Source: Dillenia suffruticosa (taxonomy: Eukaryota > Streptophyta > Magnoliopsida > Dilleniales > Dilleniaceae). Taken from it: a stretch of 64,000 bases of DNA. The first letter of the stretch is position 1. Each line of letters opens with the position of its first letter. The notes beneath the pieces were generated by a model, which was given only the letters and a program-made list of their open reading frames with translations, was not told where the DNA came from and searched no databases. The stretch lies in NCBI GenBank assembly GCA_033439265.1, contig JAVTVX010000027.1, forward strand, positions 6,339,001 through 6,403,000. The letters are read 5' to 3'. Of this stretch, positions 35,554-47,644 are shown piece by piece. The position numbers and the translations under genes are program-made.

Positions 35554-37007
35554 TGTTGGAGGTAGATTTGCCTCCATAGATAATGGCTCTACTGACTTGA
35601 ATAGGTTGATTGGTCATTTGTCGATCGTAATTAATGAGACTTGCAAAAAGCCACCGGAGGATGTTCCAGCAGAGAAAACTTTGATGCTCAAGTCAAAGAG
35701 CGGTTTTCAAAAACAGAAACAAATTGAAAGAGAGTTCTGTTATGCTTTTGTACGCTATGTGTAAGTTCAGAGAGCATATTTGGCCGATTAATTTAATGAT
35801 GTAAACATAGTCCATTTGTGTAAGTTCCATATGCATTCGGGGTATTAAAATCTAGTTTCCTTATAAAGTATCTCGAGATTACAAGATCTTTGAGGAAGGA
35901 TTTCCATGAGATCTATGATCCTTTTAATTAAGAAAATTTTAGTTACCAAAAGATTTGTTTTCTTATTGATTAAAATTCAGAATCTCTTTAATGATAAAAA
36001 AATATTACTTCTGTGATTGTCGGGGAGTTGAATATTACTTTGGGTTGATTGAATACCAAGCACCGAAGAGGTGTCATGACCATTTGGCTATCGAAGAGGG
36101 TCTTGTTAGTGAGTACCGAGGGAGAGGGCCGTATCTCGTTTGTGTGAATTACTGATCATGGGCTCAGGTTCTATGACAATAGGCCTATAGACCATGTATC
36201 ATCATTTACCCCATACTCTGTGTCATTTCGAATAAAGCCGAATAAGGGGTAAGTTTAAAAGTTACTATTCGAAAGGTCACGGAGGTGTTAATGAAGATAA
36301 TCACTAAATAAATAATCTCGGAATAAATGTTATGTGGGAAGTTGGAGAGTTTGAATTCTCCATTCATTGCGCATATCTTTCATTGGGGTATTTCAATTTC
36401 CTGCAGTCATAGAGATCATGTGTTCATGATTACAAACAGGAGAGGAGGTCTCAGTATTGCCGTGAAGTAATTTTGAGTGATTTGGAATTGATTTTGTGAG
36501 ATTCTTTTGTTGAGAGTTGAGGCTTCTAGGAGACAGTTCAAATACTGGTTTTGAACCACACAAATTTGGTGGTTTAGAAGACTTCTGCTGATACAAGACT
36601 CTATCAAGAATGTACTATTGATACAAGGGTCCATCATAACACTCGGGATATCGGTGTTATGGTGGAATATGTCAGAGTTCCTAGAGAATGCTGGATTTAG
36701 GTACAAAGAGATCTTAGCTCGGACATGAGAGAATTTTGTTCGTAGTGGGAGCTCTCTTCTCAATATTAGAATCATCGTCTGACCCCTTGATGCAACAGAT
36801 GGCTGAGGATTCTTGTTCAACTCTTTTTGAGTTGGACAATAAGAGGAGTTGCGGGATCGTAGAAGATTGATCTATGAAGAGGGTGCGAAAGTTGATACAT
36901 ATTTTCTGTCTTGGCCATCTCCTACATTCTTGAAATTCTTACCGGCTTATGTGAAAATTTGTAATTTTTTCTTCCAGTTGTATAATTTATCTTTTGCTTT
37001 GCGGACA
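35554..37007 (-). repeat. Tat element 5' LTR (right)
   Basis: Partner of 20,062-21,492, starting TGTTGGAGG. The far end is approximate, since similarity ends around 37,000-37,007. Confidence 0.75.
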
Positions 37008-37074
37008 ACTGAAAAAAAATGTATAAATATAAATCCTCAATGAAAAACGTGTACAATGAATGTAGAATTCAAGC

Positions 37075-37403
37075 TCTCCAATGGTCGATGAGTAACGAGG
37101 GAGAGGGCCGCATGTCATTTATGCGAACTACTGATCATGGGCTCAAGTTCTGTGATAATAGGCACATGAACCATGTATGATTATTTGTCTCTTGCTCCTT
37201 GTGTTGTTTTGAAGAAAACAGTATAAGGAGTGGGTTTAAAAATCACTATCCGAAAGGTTGCGGAGATGTTAATGGAGATAATTATCAAATAAAAAATTTC
37301 AGAAAAAATGCTATATGAGAAGTTGGAGAACTTGAATTTTTCATTCATTGCGCATATCTTTCATTGGGGCATTTCAGTTGCCCGTAGTCATAGAGATCAC
37401 GTT
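37075..37403. repeat. Extra fragment of the Tat LTR
   Basis: Matches about 36,105-36,425, an internal part of the 5' LTR, in the same orientation. Shared words include ACTGATCATGGGCTCA and AGTCATAGAGATCA. It lies about 70 bases beyond the LTR end. It may be a truncated second element or a local duplication. Confidence 0.82.
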
Positions 37404-38092
37404 GCTTGCAAAGCAAAAGAGACATCATACATTTTATATAAATGTATTGAACTTGTATGTGCAAGCATACAACAAAAAGTTCTATTCTTCCTACACTAAA
37501 TTTAGAGTTATGCTTACGAATATATAATAATACAAATTTTCTTTTATTTTTTTCTTTTCTTTATATGTTTGAATGTATTGAACCGCCTCAAAAGGTAAGA
37601 GATAATTATGATGTACGTATATTGTGATCACAAAATAATAATGTAAAAATATAATTCATCATATCAAGTTTTCAAAAAACAAACAATAATCTAAATCTTA
37701 ATTTTACATTTGAGAGATAAATTTGAAAAAAAAAAAAGAAAAAAAAATATAAATATATTAATTTAATTTATATGAAATCTTTTACGTCACTGATGTATGA
37801 AATAGGATGAGCAATCTAAAACGCCGAAGGGTTTATAGGTCTAACATTTTAGTCAAATGCTTCCACTGTTTGTGGGCATTTCTAGGGATATAGGTGCTGC
37901 CATGCACTTTTTATCCTTGCATCTCGCGAAATCTCAAGGGGAAGAAAATGAAAGGATCGAATAAAAAGTATGGTATGACACGTAAGTATGAAATTATAGA
38001 TTTCAACATCATTTGAATGCAATCAAACAGATCACAAGTATAAAACATGAATATTTATCAAAATTATCGTAATAACCCAAATGCTCATTAGG

Positions 38093-38369
38093 ATGTGCCC
38101 TCAATATGAGACATCAAGTGTTAGAATCAAGTTACACAGTAAGCATGTCACCTGCACCCAACCAAAAAGCTTTCTAAACATTATATAAATCAAGACGATT
38201 AATATACAATAGATATCATATCCATAACTGGTCATGGATAGTATACATAGTATAATGTTCGCACTAGAACCAGTAAGCATGTGCCCTCAATATGAGACAT
38301 CAAGTGTCAGAATCAAGTTACACAGTAAGCATGTCACCTGCACCCAACCAAAAAGCTTTCTAAACATTA
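38093..38369. repeat. 90-bp direct repeat, 186 bp apart
   Basis: A block starting ATGTGCCCTCAATATGAG and ending CTTTCTAAACATTA occurs at about 38,093-38,183 and about 38,279-38,369, nearly identical. A CATAGTATAATGTT word follows both copies at different distances, suggesting a partly deleted tandem duplication. Confidence 0.85.
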
Positions 38370-39205
38370 GTATTTAGCATATGCATAGTATAATGTTAAA
38401 TTATTATAACAGGAGAGAGAGTAAAAACCGGATCATGCATAGACCAAATAGGCCACACACATGTCCTACCCCTTAACTGACAGGGAAAAAGCACAATCAC
38501 AACGATCACAACAAACATTACCGCATCATCATCACATATCACGCACAATCAACAATCTTGAATATCAATCAAGGCAATTGGGACATGATTTAAAGCGAGC
38601 TTCACGGGCTCACAATTAATTCAAAGTGCTTAAATAGGGTCAAATCAAGTCAAATGGATCAAACTAAGTTAGATTAAGTCAAACTGCTCAATTCAAGCTA
38701 AAATTCGTTAATCAAAATCAAATTTGATTAAACCAAACCACATAGGGTTTGAAAAGTTACAAATTAGGGTTTCTTGGCTTAGGTTTACCAACGTAACTAG
38801 GAATGGAAATGAGTTGAGCAAACTCACGTTGAGTTCACGATTCGATTCAATAATTGGCTCAATGAGCAAAACTCATAAACCAAAAGAATTATACTTGAGA
38901 TAGAATTTTTAGTTCACATAAAATTTAAGTAGAGTTTTAGTTAGAGGGAATTCGACTCTATTGTTTCATGAGCTAATTCGATATATAGTTTATATATATG
39001 CATGTATTTTTGTCTATAATATAAATATTGTAATTTAATATTTAAAATGTATTAAAATCAATTAGGTTTATTTAAAGACTATCATGTATAAAATATGGAA
39101 AAAAAAACAAAAATCTCAAATATAGTTTGGAAGTTTTTTATTGTAATATTAAACAATTTTTCGATATTAATTAACTAGATATGCTTCCTATTAATATTGA
39201 ATCAC

Positions 39206-39212
<7 letters not shown>

Positions 39213-39256
<44 letters not shown>
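39213..39256. repeat. GT/AT microsatellite
   Basis: Four to five GT units followed by about 19 AT units. Confidence 0.9.
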
Positions 39257-39259
<3 letters not shown>

Positions 39260-40299
39260 TATCATATCATGAGTTTTGTAATTATATTTGTATTTTTTAT
39301 CAATTCTTTAACTTAGAAATTTTAATTAGATTAATATATGTGACCTCATGAACCAAGTTGACTCATTTGTGAGTTCAGTGTGAGTCAAGACTGAACATTA
39401 AAAAATTAGTTCACTAAAAAATAAATCGAGTTATAAAATGAACAAAATTTAATTGAGGCAAACCTAAACTATTTTCATTTCAACTTTGACTCATTGTTAC
39501 CCTGCGATAATGACTATGATAACCTTATCATAGTCATCGTAGTCATGATGAAAGGTAATCAAACCTGAGGGGCTTATTATAACTATAATTATGATAAGAA
39601 TGTGCCCTGTGTTCCTGATCGTAACTACAAGTTGTGAGGGTGAATATATATACTCATATTACACACATATTACATATAATAATGAATACATATACATATT
39701 TATTATAAAATACATAATATTAGTAAATGAAAATATAAAGCATTAGTTGTGCCGCGTGAGGAAGGAGCAACTCACATCGTTCCCACCTCTCGCTTTTCTT
39801 ATTGTAAGATCGAGAAATTCATGGGCATTTGTCAAACTTTATGGAAACAGCAAAATAGCAATTTGGGATTTGCTACGGATTACGGAATCTAAAACAAATT
39901 TTTATTCAATTTTTAATGCAAAAACTAGGTTACAATGTGCATGTATCTTACTTTCATTTGCCCAACTTGATTAGTTTTCAATTATTGTATTCTACAAGAT
40001 CTTTCACTTTGCTTCGTTTCAATTTTTTATAGGATTATATATATAGATTAATGATTGGTTGAAGTACTTCATTTTTGTTGGATTGGTCTCTCATGTTAAC
40101 CTAGTTGTTGAGTAGATTATGCTTGACCAACTACGTACGCGCAAGGGCCAAGACCTGTTTGGGAAATAATTGAACTTTTTTTGTCTTATTATAAGTACAA
40201 TATTTTTTAATTTATAATCTAATATTTTGTAGGTTAAAGTTATTTCTTATAAAAAAAAGATATAAATTATTATATAATTGATTTTTTATATTAAAAATG

Positions 40300-41455
40300 T
40301 CACACCTAACGGTATATATTTTTTAACGGTATTAAAAAGATATATATTATTATTGGTAACCTTTAGAAACGTTTTCTATGAAATCGTTAGAAAATATATA
40401 TATTTTTTAACGGTATAAATTGTTCGTTGAAAAATGTTTATTAACTGTCAATAAAGTTAACATAACCATCTATAAAAACGATATTCAATTATGAGGGGTT
40501 AGCACTTGTGATCAATAAATATGACAATCTATAGAAACGGTTTGAAAATAATCTCTATATGACTATTTTTTATTATCTACTTATCATACGATCTGTATAA
40601 GTTATACATCTTTGCTAGCACATATACCGAACCACCTTTAAAAGTTATATTTAATTTTGATGATTATCACTTGTAATTAATAAATGTGGCAACTTTTAAA
40701 GACGATTTGAAAACAATCTTTAAATTACTTTTCTTTACTGTTTACTTAATCATACCATCTACATAACTCCTACATTTATACTAATCAATATATTTCACTG
40801 TCTATAAATGCTATCTATCATTTGAACAGTTATTACTTGCCGTCAACAAATATGACCGCCTTTAGTGATTGTTTGAAAAGAATCTTTATATGAGTTTTCT
40901 TTATTGATTACTAAATCACATTATTTGAATAAGTTCTGTATTTATGTTAACCTACATATTGCAATGCCAGTAAAAACGATATTCAATTAGGATAGTTATC
41001 AATTGTCGTTAGTAAATATGACATTTGTTAAAAATGGTTTGAAAACAGTCTCTATATGAGTTTTCTATAATCACTATTAAACCATACCATTTGTATAAAT
41101 GTTATAGCTATTTTAATCCATGGATTGTACCATATATAAATATTATCTACAATTCTGACTGTTATCATTTTTCGTTAATAAATGTATCAGCTTTTAGAGA
41201 TGGTTTAAAAATATGCTCTATATGGATAATTTATACTGTCTGCTGAGCTATACCATCTATATAAGTATATGACTATGTTAACCTATATGTTGTACCGTTT
41301 GTAAATGCTATATACTATTCTAACAGTTATTAGTTTTTATCGGTAATTATAATACTCTTTAGAAACTATTTGAAAATAATTTCTATATGTACCATCTATA
41401 ATAATTACTGAATACTACCGTCTGTACAGTATTTAGGGACTGTTTTAAAATTTAA
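40300..41455. repeat. Degenerate 166-bp satellite-like array
   Basis: The anchor word TTTGAAAA(C/T)A, followed by TCTCTATATGA-like sequence, begins at 40,541, 40,706, 40,872, 41,038, 41,204 and 41,369: spacings of 165, 166, 166, 166 and 165. Each unit also carries CATACCATCTGTATAAG-like, TGTTAACCTA-like and AATAAATATGACA-like words in the same order. A more diverged unit precedes the first anchor, for about seven units. Units differ by roughly a quarter to a third of their bases, so it is old. No coding potential. Confidence 0.88.
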
Positions 41456-42060
41456 GGGTTAATGTATCAAACTATTTACAATACTTAGTGGTAAGTTACA
41501 ATAACATAAGATAATTTGGGATAACAGGTAGTGCGTTACTATAATAGGTGGTAAATTTACGATAACATATGGTAATTTTGGGATAACTTGTGGTAAGTTT
41601 ACGATAACTATTGGTAATATAATATGGTAATATTATTATACATTGGAGTGAAATACTGTGTAATGATTTTATGATAATAGATACTAAATTGCCACCTACA
41701 AGTGGTAAAGTGCGGTAATGGGTGGTAAATTATAATAATACTATTATATGGAGTTGCAATACCTAGTGGTAAAATTGTGATAATAGATAATAAGTTTGTA
41801 ATAAAAGATGGTAAGATTATGATAATTGGTGATAAGGCAGTACTAATAAGTGATAAGGTTACGAAACAGGAGGTGCAAATCGGCGATAACCAGTTGTATG
41901 TTTGCTTGGTAATATTATTATACATCGGAATAAAATACTGTAATCCTGTGCATAATTATATGGTTATTATACATTATAGTAACATGTGTTTAAACATGAT
42001 AACACTGTGCACAATAGTAAAAATTTTATTCATTACAGTAAAATTATTAATATAGATTAT
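41456..42060. repeat. Short GGTAA-type repeat block
   Basis: Repeated words near GGTAAGTTTACGATAAC and GATAATAGATGGTAA, spaced irregularly at about 20-50 bases, run through this block. It directly follows the 166-bp array and precedes CACTA-like subterminal repeats, so it may be internal to an unrecognised DNA transposon. No ORF is supported. Confidence 0.7.
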
Positions 42061-42244
42061 TATTGTTTCTCATAAATTAAAAAAAATTGTTTCAAATGAG
42101 ATTGTTATTGTACATTATAGGAGCAGTGGTATATCACAGTCAATTAGTTTTATTTCTTAAAGGATAATATGAAATTCTTTTTACAATTTTCCGTCGCCCT
42201 TATTTAGACTCTAGTTTTGTTACTTTTCTCTTTCTTTCCTGCAT

Positions 42245-43775
42245 CTCGTCATAATGAATATGATTTCAGGACGAACATGAGAGTTCATCGCTAAATGAGC
42301 TACGAACATTGCAGTTTGTCGCTGAATGACTGACGAACGTAACTGAAATTTGTTCGTTGCTAAATCAACGATGAATAGATAAGTTCGTCACTAAATAGTT
42401 TACGGCTGATTTAGCGATGAACGTTGTAGTTCATCACTGATTAGCAACGTACGCGAAAGTTTGTCACTAAAAATATGGTTGAACATTCTCCTTCGTCACT
42501 AAATCAGAGTAAGAGAGGTGTAAGGTTAATTGAGTGTAACCTTTTCAAGTCAGCCACGAACTATAATTTTCATCGCTAATCAATGACATGCTGACTTTCG
42601 TCGTTAAAAGTTGCGACGAATAGTTTGTTGGTTGCTAAATTAGCGACGAATGCTATTTTTTGTCTCTAAATCAATGATGAATTATTATGTTCGTTGCTAG
42701 TTAGCGACGAACATTAATGTTTGTCGGCAACAAATATGTTAATTTGCGATGAATTTCGTGACAAAAATTTCAGTCCAACCACTAAACTATGAAATTAGAG
42801 ACAAACTATCAATGATATTTAAGTTCAATGCATGCAATGAAATTATAGATAAAAAAATATTTGTTATATTGATCATCAATAAAAAAAAAATTACTTTTTA
42901 TACTTAGATAATGACTTGAATATTTAAACAAATTTATAAGTTTGTGACTTATAAAAATGTAAACTCATATGTTTATATGAATAAACTTTATCACCGTAAA
43001 AGATAATACTCAATTACTATTTTTTATATAAATAGAAAATGAATAAATTATTTATTGTCAAAAGTGATTGATTGGTAAGAAATTTAAACTTTACTACGTA
43101 TTCAAACCGATTTCATTACTCTAAAAATGGTTAAAAATAGAGACAATTAAAAAGGGTTACATAAGTGAGCGTAGAAAGAATTTAATCACAAAATTTAAAA
43201 TGAGATTTCAAATACCTTTGAAATAAACGACGAATTTAGTCATGAATATTTAGTTTGTAGCTAATTAGCAACCAATTTAGCAACGAATTATTAAAATTTT
43301 GTGATGAAATCTATATTTGTCATTAATTAGCGATAAATTTAGCAACGAATATAGATGTTCATCGCTGACTCAGCGATGGAATGATCCGTTGGTTGATATT
43401 AGCGACGAACTATATTGTTTGTCATCGATTTAGTGACAAACATTATTGTCGTCGTTAAATTAGCGACAAACGTTATATTTCATTGCTAAATCGGTGACGA
43501 CTGTGGATTCAATGCAGATTTAGCAATGAAAATTATATTCGTCATTGATTTAGCGACAAACTTTTTCATTTGTCGCAGATTTAGAGACCAAAGCGTATTT
43601 CATTATTAATTAGCAATGAAGTTTTTGTTTGTTGCTAATTTAGCAATGAATATTTATTTGTTGGTTGCGAAATAGCGACGATACAGGTTTTTGTTGCTAA
43701 TTTCGTTGTAAAATAATGATGAACACTATTCGTTGCTAAAATCTATCATTAAATTCATGTTTTTTTTTTAATAGT
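42245..43775. mobile_element. CACTA-like subterminal repeats without transposase
   Basis: Two dense blocks (about 42,270-42,780 and 43,215-43,750) of TTAGCGACGAA / TTCGTCGCTAAAT words and variants, flanking about 430 bases of AT-rich DNA. The words resemble those at the ends of the 3,820-10,459 CACTA element, with TAGC replacing the TTGC there. It ends near 43,770 in a T-run followed by AATAGTAATAG, a possible degraded TTTTTTGTAGTG end. No left terminal repeat was found. Best read as an internally deleted non-autonomous CACTA relative. Confidence 0.6.
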
Positions 43776-44499
43776 AATAGCATAATAATCACATGCAACC
43801 TTATTCTAAGGTTCTCTTCTGCATCATGTTCCTCAAAGTCTTGCCAATGCGATCCTGCCAAAAGCTAAACCTCCCTGTATATATACCTACTTAAGCACAG
43901 GCATGTGAGCATGCACGTGCCCGCATATACACACAGAGAGCTAAATAGGAATGTCGACTAAATTAATATTAAACTCATAGTCGGTTAGTCATTGAATAAA
44001 CTACACTGGGTTCGCCTTGCCAACCTAGTCTGTGCAAGAAGAAAGGATTTTCTCAAGGAAACACATAAAGCTGTTCTTGATTCCCAAATCTTCAGATAAG
44101 TTCCAAAAAACTAGTTGGGTCATGTTACAAACAACTTAGTCTTCCTTTTGTGAGTCCAAGTCTTTACTGTCTTGTCATCGCCAAGTGCACCCAGGTACTC
44201 ATAACACCAGAAAAAATCATGTTTTTTGAAGGGTGATGTGACACGGATATAATAGTGTTGGTGCGGGCTTCTAGTTTCTAGACTATTTTCATGGTTTGCA
44301 GTTCCGACAAGTATATATAGTTATCCTGTGAGCCACTATGTTCCAACCATTTGTTACAGAGAAAGCTGCTGAAATGCAGAATCACTTGGCCACTCTGTCT
44401 TTCAGAAATTTACCAGTTTAAAAGTTTCAACGCCTCTGCAAAGGCAACCGAAAGTCAAAATAGCATATTAGAAATTTCTGTGACAATGAGATGGAAGCA
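43776..44499. other. Intergenic DNA without a recognised feature
   Basis: Less AT-rich than its neighbours. No ORF longer than background, and no RNA gene seen. Confidence 0.6.
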
Positions 44500-44680
44500 A
44501 CAATAAGAAATTATAGATAACGACCTACAACAGCAAAATACTAAGGTAAGACTATAGATAGCGACCCGTAAGAATGGTGTAACTACTGCCCGCTGTCTCC
44601 AACATGGACCCGGTGAAATTGAACCCTCCATGAAGATGCAGGGTACCAATCGCTAGACACTAACACCCCGCGCACCTTTA
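44500..44680 (-). mobile_element. tRNA-derived SINE-like element
   Basis: On the minus strand the head reads GCGCGGGGTGTTAGTGTC, followed by a TTGGTACCC word, and about 40 bases later GGTTCAATTTCACC, which resembles a pol III B box. The tail reads TTATCTATAATTTCTTATTG. Head, A/B-box spacing and length fit plant SINEs. No target duplication was verified, and no tRNA cloverleaf is claimed. The 44,455-44,649 ORF is a by-product. Confidence 0.5.
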
Positions 44681-44884
44681 CACACACAAACTACCAAATC
44701 AGATTTGTAGCCACTTGTTTCTTATTTGATTTATGTCATGACTACAGAAATATGCAAACTAACAAGTTAAACGAGTTCAAGGAAACATTATTCACAAAAG
44801 GATAGATATAGTGTTCAAGAAGGGCTAATTCCATTTTACATTTTGCTCCTAAGAAGTTTCCATCACAACCCCAGAAAACTAAAT

Positions 44885-45211
44885 CTAGATGATCTCGGCA
44901 ACACCGGTTGTATTGACCCAAAAGGCACCAGAAGAAAAGATTACATCCAAGACATCTATGCCATGCCTTAGGTCTCCAAAGGATTCCTCAAGAACTAGTA
45001 AAAGGCTTCGTAACATTTGATCATAGATCAACCAGACATACCTCTTATCCAAAGCAGACACCACAATGATTACGATAAATATTCTAACTGCAACGACGGT
45101 CATGGCTACGACCATTTTCACGTCCTTGCCACATTCAAAATTATCATGAGTTGCCGCATTCAATTCACGGAATGAACTTGAACCGGTTGAACAAGATTCA
45201 AGACTTTTCAT
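44885..45211 (-). CDS. Hypothetical 108-residue protein with one membrane segment
   Basis: An unrecognised ORF starting MKSLESCSTGSSSFRELN. A hydrophobic stretch VVAMTVVAVRIFIVIIVVSA at about residues 33-52 could span a membrane. The rest is soluble-looking with LRSLLLVLEESFGDL. It lies in less AT-rich DNA and has no repeat character, which favours a real or recently decayed gene. There is no family match from memory, no adjacent exon was found, and the expected copy A counterpart would lie outside the window. It could be chance. Confidence 0.3.
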   Translation of the reverse strand: MKSLESCSTGSSSFRELNAATHDNFECGKDVKMVVAMTVVAVRIFIVIIVVSALDKRYVWLIYDQMLRSLLLVLEESFGDLRHGIDVLDVIFSSGAFWVNTTGVAEII

Positions 45212-46150
45212 TAGTCCTCATTATTTTGTTCAGTTACGGTCAAATAAGAAATCAATTCAAAATATTTTTAAAATTTTTTTTCTCGATATTGCTGCTGTAG
45301 GAGGATATTTAAGGCATGAAAGGTGGAGAATGTTTATCTAGCATATCAGAATCAATAATTTCTCACCACATAATTTCAATTAAGAATTGATTTTAAATAC
45401 AACTAAATTATATTCACTTACTGATTTGAAATCTTGAAATTTTAAATGAATCTAGTCATAACGAGATTTTGAAAGAATTATCATTTTTTGATGGTTATAC
45501 CTTTTCTCTAAAGTGCGGAATGCAAGTTTCTCCGTATTTAATGATTTAAATACTCACGTAAATAACAAACAAACATATATAAATAGAGATATCATATTCA
45601 AAGTTTGTAAAGTATCTTTATATTAAATTATAAAATGATAAATATAATAATAAATCACACTTATTGATGAATACTTCTTTCTTTTTTTTAAAAAAAAATA
45701 ATATTTCACCTTAGTTGGTTAGAGGTTCGTATTCGGTGTTATAAAATATAAATAATTCTAATAGAGAATGAAAAGAAGAAAGCTATTGAAACAGTAGAAA
45801 TAATTCTTTCTTTCTTGTTGTTATTCTTCACTTGATACATTAATTTATATTATAGGTTCCGAACTAATAAATGATTCATTAACTCAAATTTATTAATATT
45901 ATTTTACTTTTCAAAAGTTAATTTTAAAATTTCTCAAAAGTTATCGATATTCTTTTGAAAAATCGGAAGGCAGGAAAAATGAAGAGTTCTTAGAAAGTGA
46001 ATGAATTCACGGATGATGAAGAGACTTTTAGAAAGTGAATGGACATTAATTCATAACACAAATTTATTTTTTTTCCAAAAAATTATCAAATACAATATCT
46101 CTGAAATTAGATTTATTTATTTTATGTATGCCAATTAGTTTGAATATTAC
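45212..46150. other. AT-rich intergenic DNA
   Basis: No gene or named repeat. It probably belongs to the duplicated unit, whose copy A counterpart would lie left of the window. Confidence 0.6.
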
Positions 46151-47279
46151 AAGGAATACCGACTCAAACTGCAAATATATTCATTAACTTGTGCACTGGC
46201 ATTTATTTCATGGGTTCATTATCCTGAAGTCTGTGATTTAACATCATTGTTGAGAGAATTAAGATAAAAAACTATAAAGAAACTTACATTTCTACTGGTC
46301 TTTGACAGCAAAGCACCGCCTAGTACGCCATAAAAAGAACAAGTATGCTAAGATTTGCCACGTCAAAATTGCATCAGATGGTATCTCTAGGAAATAATCA
46401 CCTGTGATGAATACTAAAATGACATTTTTCCTACCTAGAAACTGGGAGGAGGGAGGGGACAAGTTTGAACATTGAAGGATTCCGATGACCATTATACTCT
46501 TTTTCATATTAATTTTTGCCCAAAGGTAATACTTTTCAAATTCACCCTTTTTTGCAGCTATATTTATTTTATGGAATTACTTCAAAAAATTAAAAAAAAA
46601 AAGAATTTTCTAGAATATGCTTTTGTGTTGTCATTTGGGAGACTTTAATGAGCTTAAATTTAAAAAAAGGAGTAGGAGGAGTAATTCAAAGGTCTACGAA
46701 GATGTGCCTAAAATTTTGTTAAGTCAGGGCTAACAACAAGATGACAAAACAAATGCACAGAAAAGCCCATCTCCCCCATTTTTCAGGTGTTACATAAAAT
46801 TGTAATTGACTTGATAAACATCGGAAAATCTGTGTCTAAAATTATCATCAATCTTAAAAAAATCGTGGCTTTCAATCCACAAACCCTAAAAATCCAATGA
46901 TTCACATTAGGTCATCCAAATCACACTGCTGATCACCGACCAGTCCCATAATTGTTTAGTCCATTTTGTGGGTCATGATCCCTGTGACCTTTTGGGCATA
47001 AAAGTCCAACGCCAAGCCCAAGAAATAGGATGCAAAAATTGAGACGTCTTTTTAGATGATAATTTATGAGAGAAGAGAAGCGCAAGAATTTCAAAGTTTG
47101 ATATAAAATATAAATGTGGGAAAAGCATTCATGCCAATGCAATTGTTTGATGAATGGCCAAACGATAGGTTAGTAAGAAGTGTCGTTTCTTGAAAAATAT
47201 ATCAAAGAAGTTGCGAACACATTCATAAAATTTGTTCAATGTAATTGTTTAGAACGTATATAATATGGGTATTCAACAC

Positions 47280-47644
47280 TAGGGGTGTTAATGACACCGA
47301 ATAGTGTCACGGGTATCCGTGACACTAAACCGAGCTCGACCCCAAGCTCGGGCTCGGGTAGCTGGGTATCGAGCTCGAGCTCGAGCCCAGCTGTGTCGAG
47401 CTCGAGCTCGAGTCCAACTGTGTTGAGATCGAAAACTCAACGAGTTACCCGAAATATTTTAATTTTTTTAAAAAAAATAATTTATATATATAATTATATA
47501 TATATATTTAACAAAATTATACATAAAATTATATTTTTAAGTATATTTTTTAAATATATTATCTGTATCACCCAATGACATTACCCGACGATACTACCCG
47601 ATGACATCTGACAGCACTTCGAATTTGAACTCGAACTCAAAAAA
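47280..47644 (+). mobile_element. 365-bp insertion, retroposon-like, unclassified
   Basis: Absent from copy A at about 12,250. It is flanked by TTCAACAC (47,272-47,279) and TACAACAC (47,645-47,652), a likely 8-base target duplication with one mismatch. It begins TAGGGGTGTTAATGACACC, contains repeated GAGCTCGAGCTCGAG blocks at 47,365-47,420, and ends ACTCAAAAAA. An A-rich end and no inverted ends favour a SINE-like or other retroposed sequence. A hAT-type MITE with a TAGGGGTG end is the alternative. Confidence 0.6.

Larger units (their letters stand above)
20062..37007 (-). mobile_element. Ty3/Gypsy Tat-like LTR retrotransposon, broken, nested host
   Basis: A fossil element read on the minus strand. 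The LTRs lie at 20,062-about 21,492 (3') and 35,554-about 37,007 (5'), and both begin TGTTGG. The protease region is at about 34.9-35.3 kb (SPYNVILDHPNLDGL), reverse transcriptase at about 34.0-34.7 kb (MSFGLKNVGATFRRLVNKVF, YVDDMLIKS), RNase H and integrase at about 32.7-33.5 kb, and the integrase C-terminus at about 22.4-22.7 kb. A 93-bp tandem array follows before the 3' LTR. The protease and RT motifs fit the Tat/Ogre group. It is heavily degraded (well over a dozen breaks) and interrupted by a Tekay element inside integrase. Net length without that insert is about 7 kb. LTR divergence looks large, so it is old. No clear target duplication was found. Confidence 0.82.
37404..40290. other. 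Intergenic AT-rich DNA
   Basis: No supported gene. It contains a direct repeat (about 38,093-38,369) and an AT microsatellite (39,213-39,256). Degenerate GTCAAA/ATCAAA words lie near 38,635-38,730. An ORF at 39,747-39,974 has no recognisable domain and is not called. Confidence 0.7.

Noticed and set aside
40300-41455. CRISPR-like array
   Set aside because: The period is 166 bases with diverged units and no constant repeat plus unique spacer pattern, in plant DNA.
44455-44649. 64-residue ORF
   Set aside because: It coincides with the SINE-like element and has no domain.
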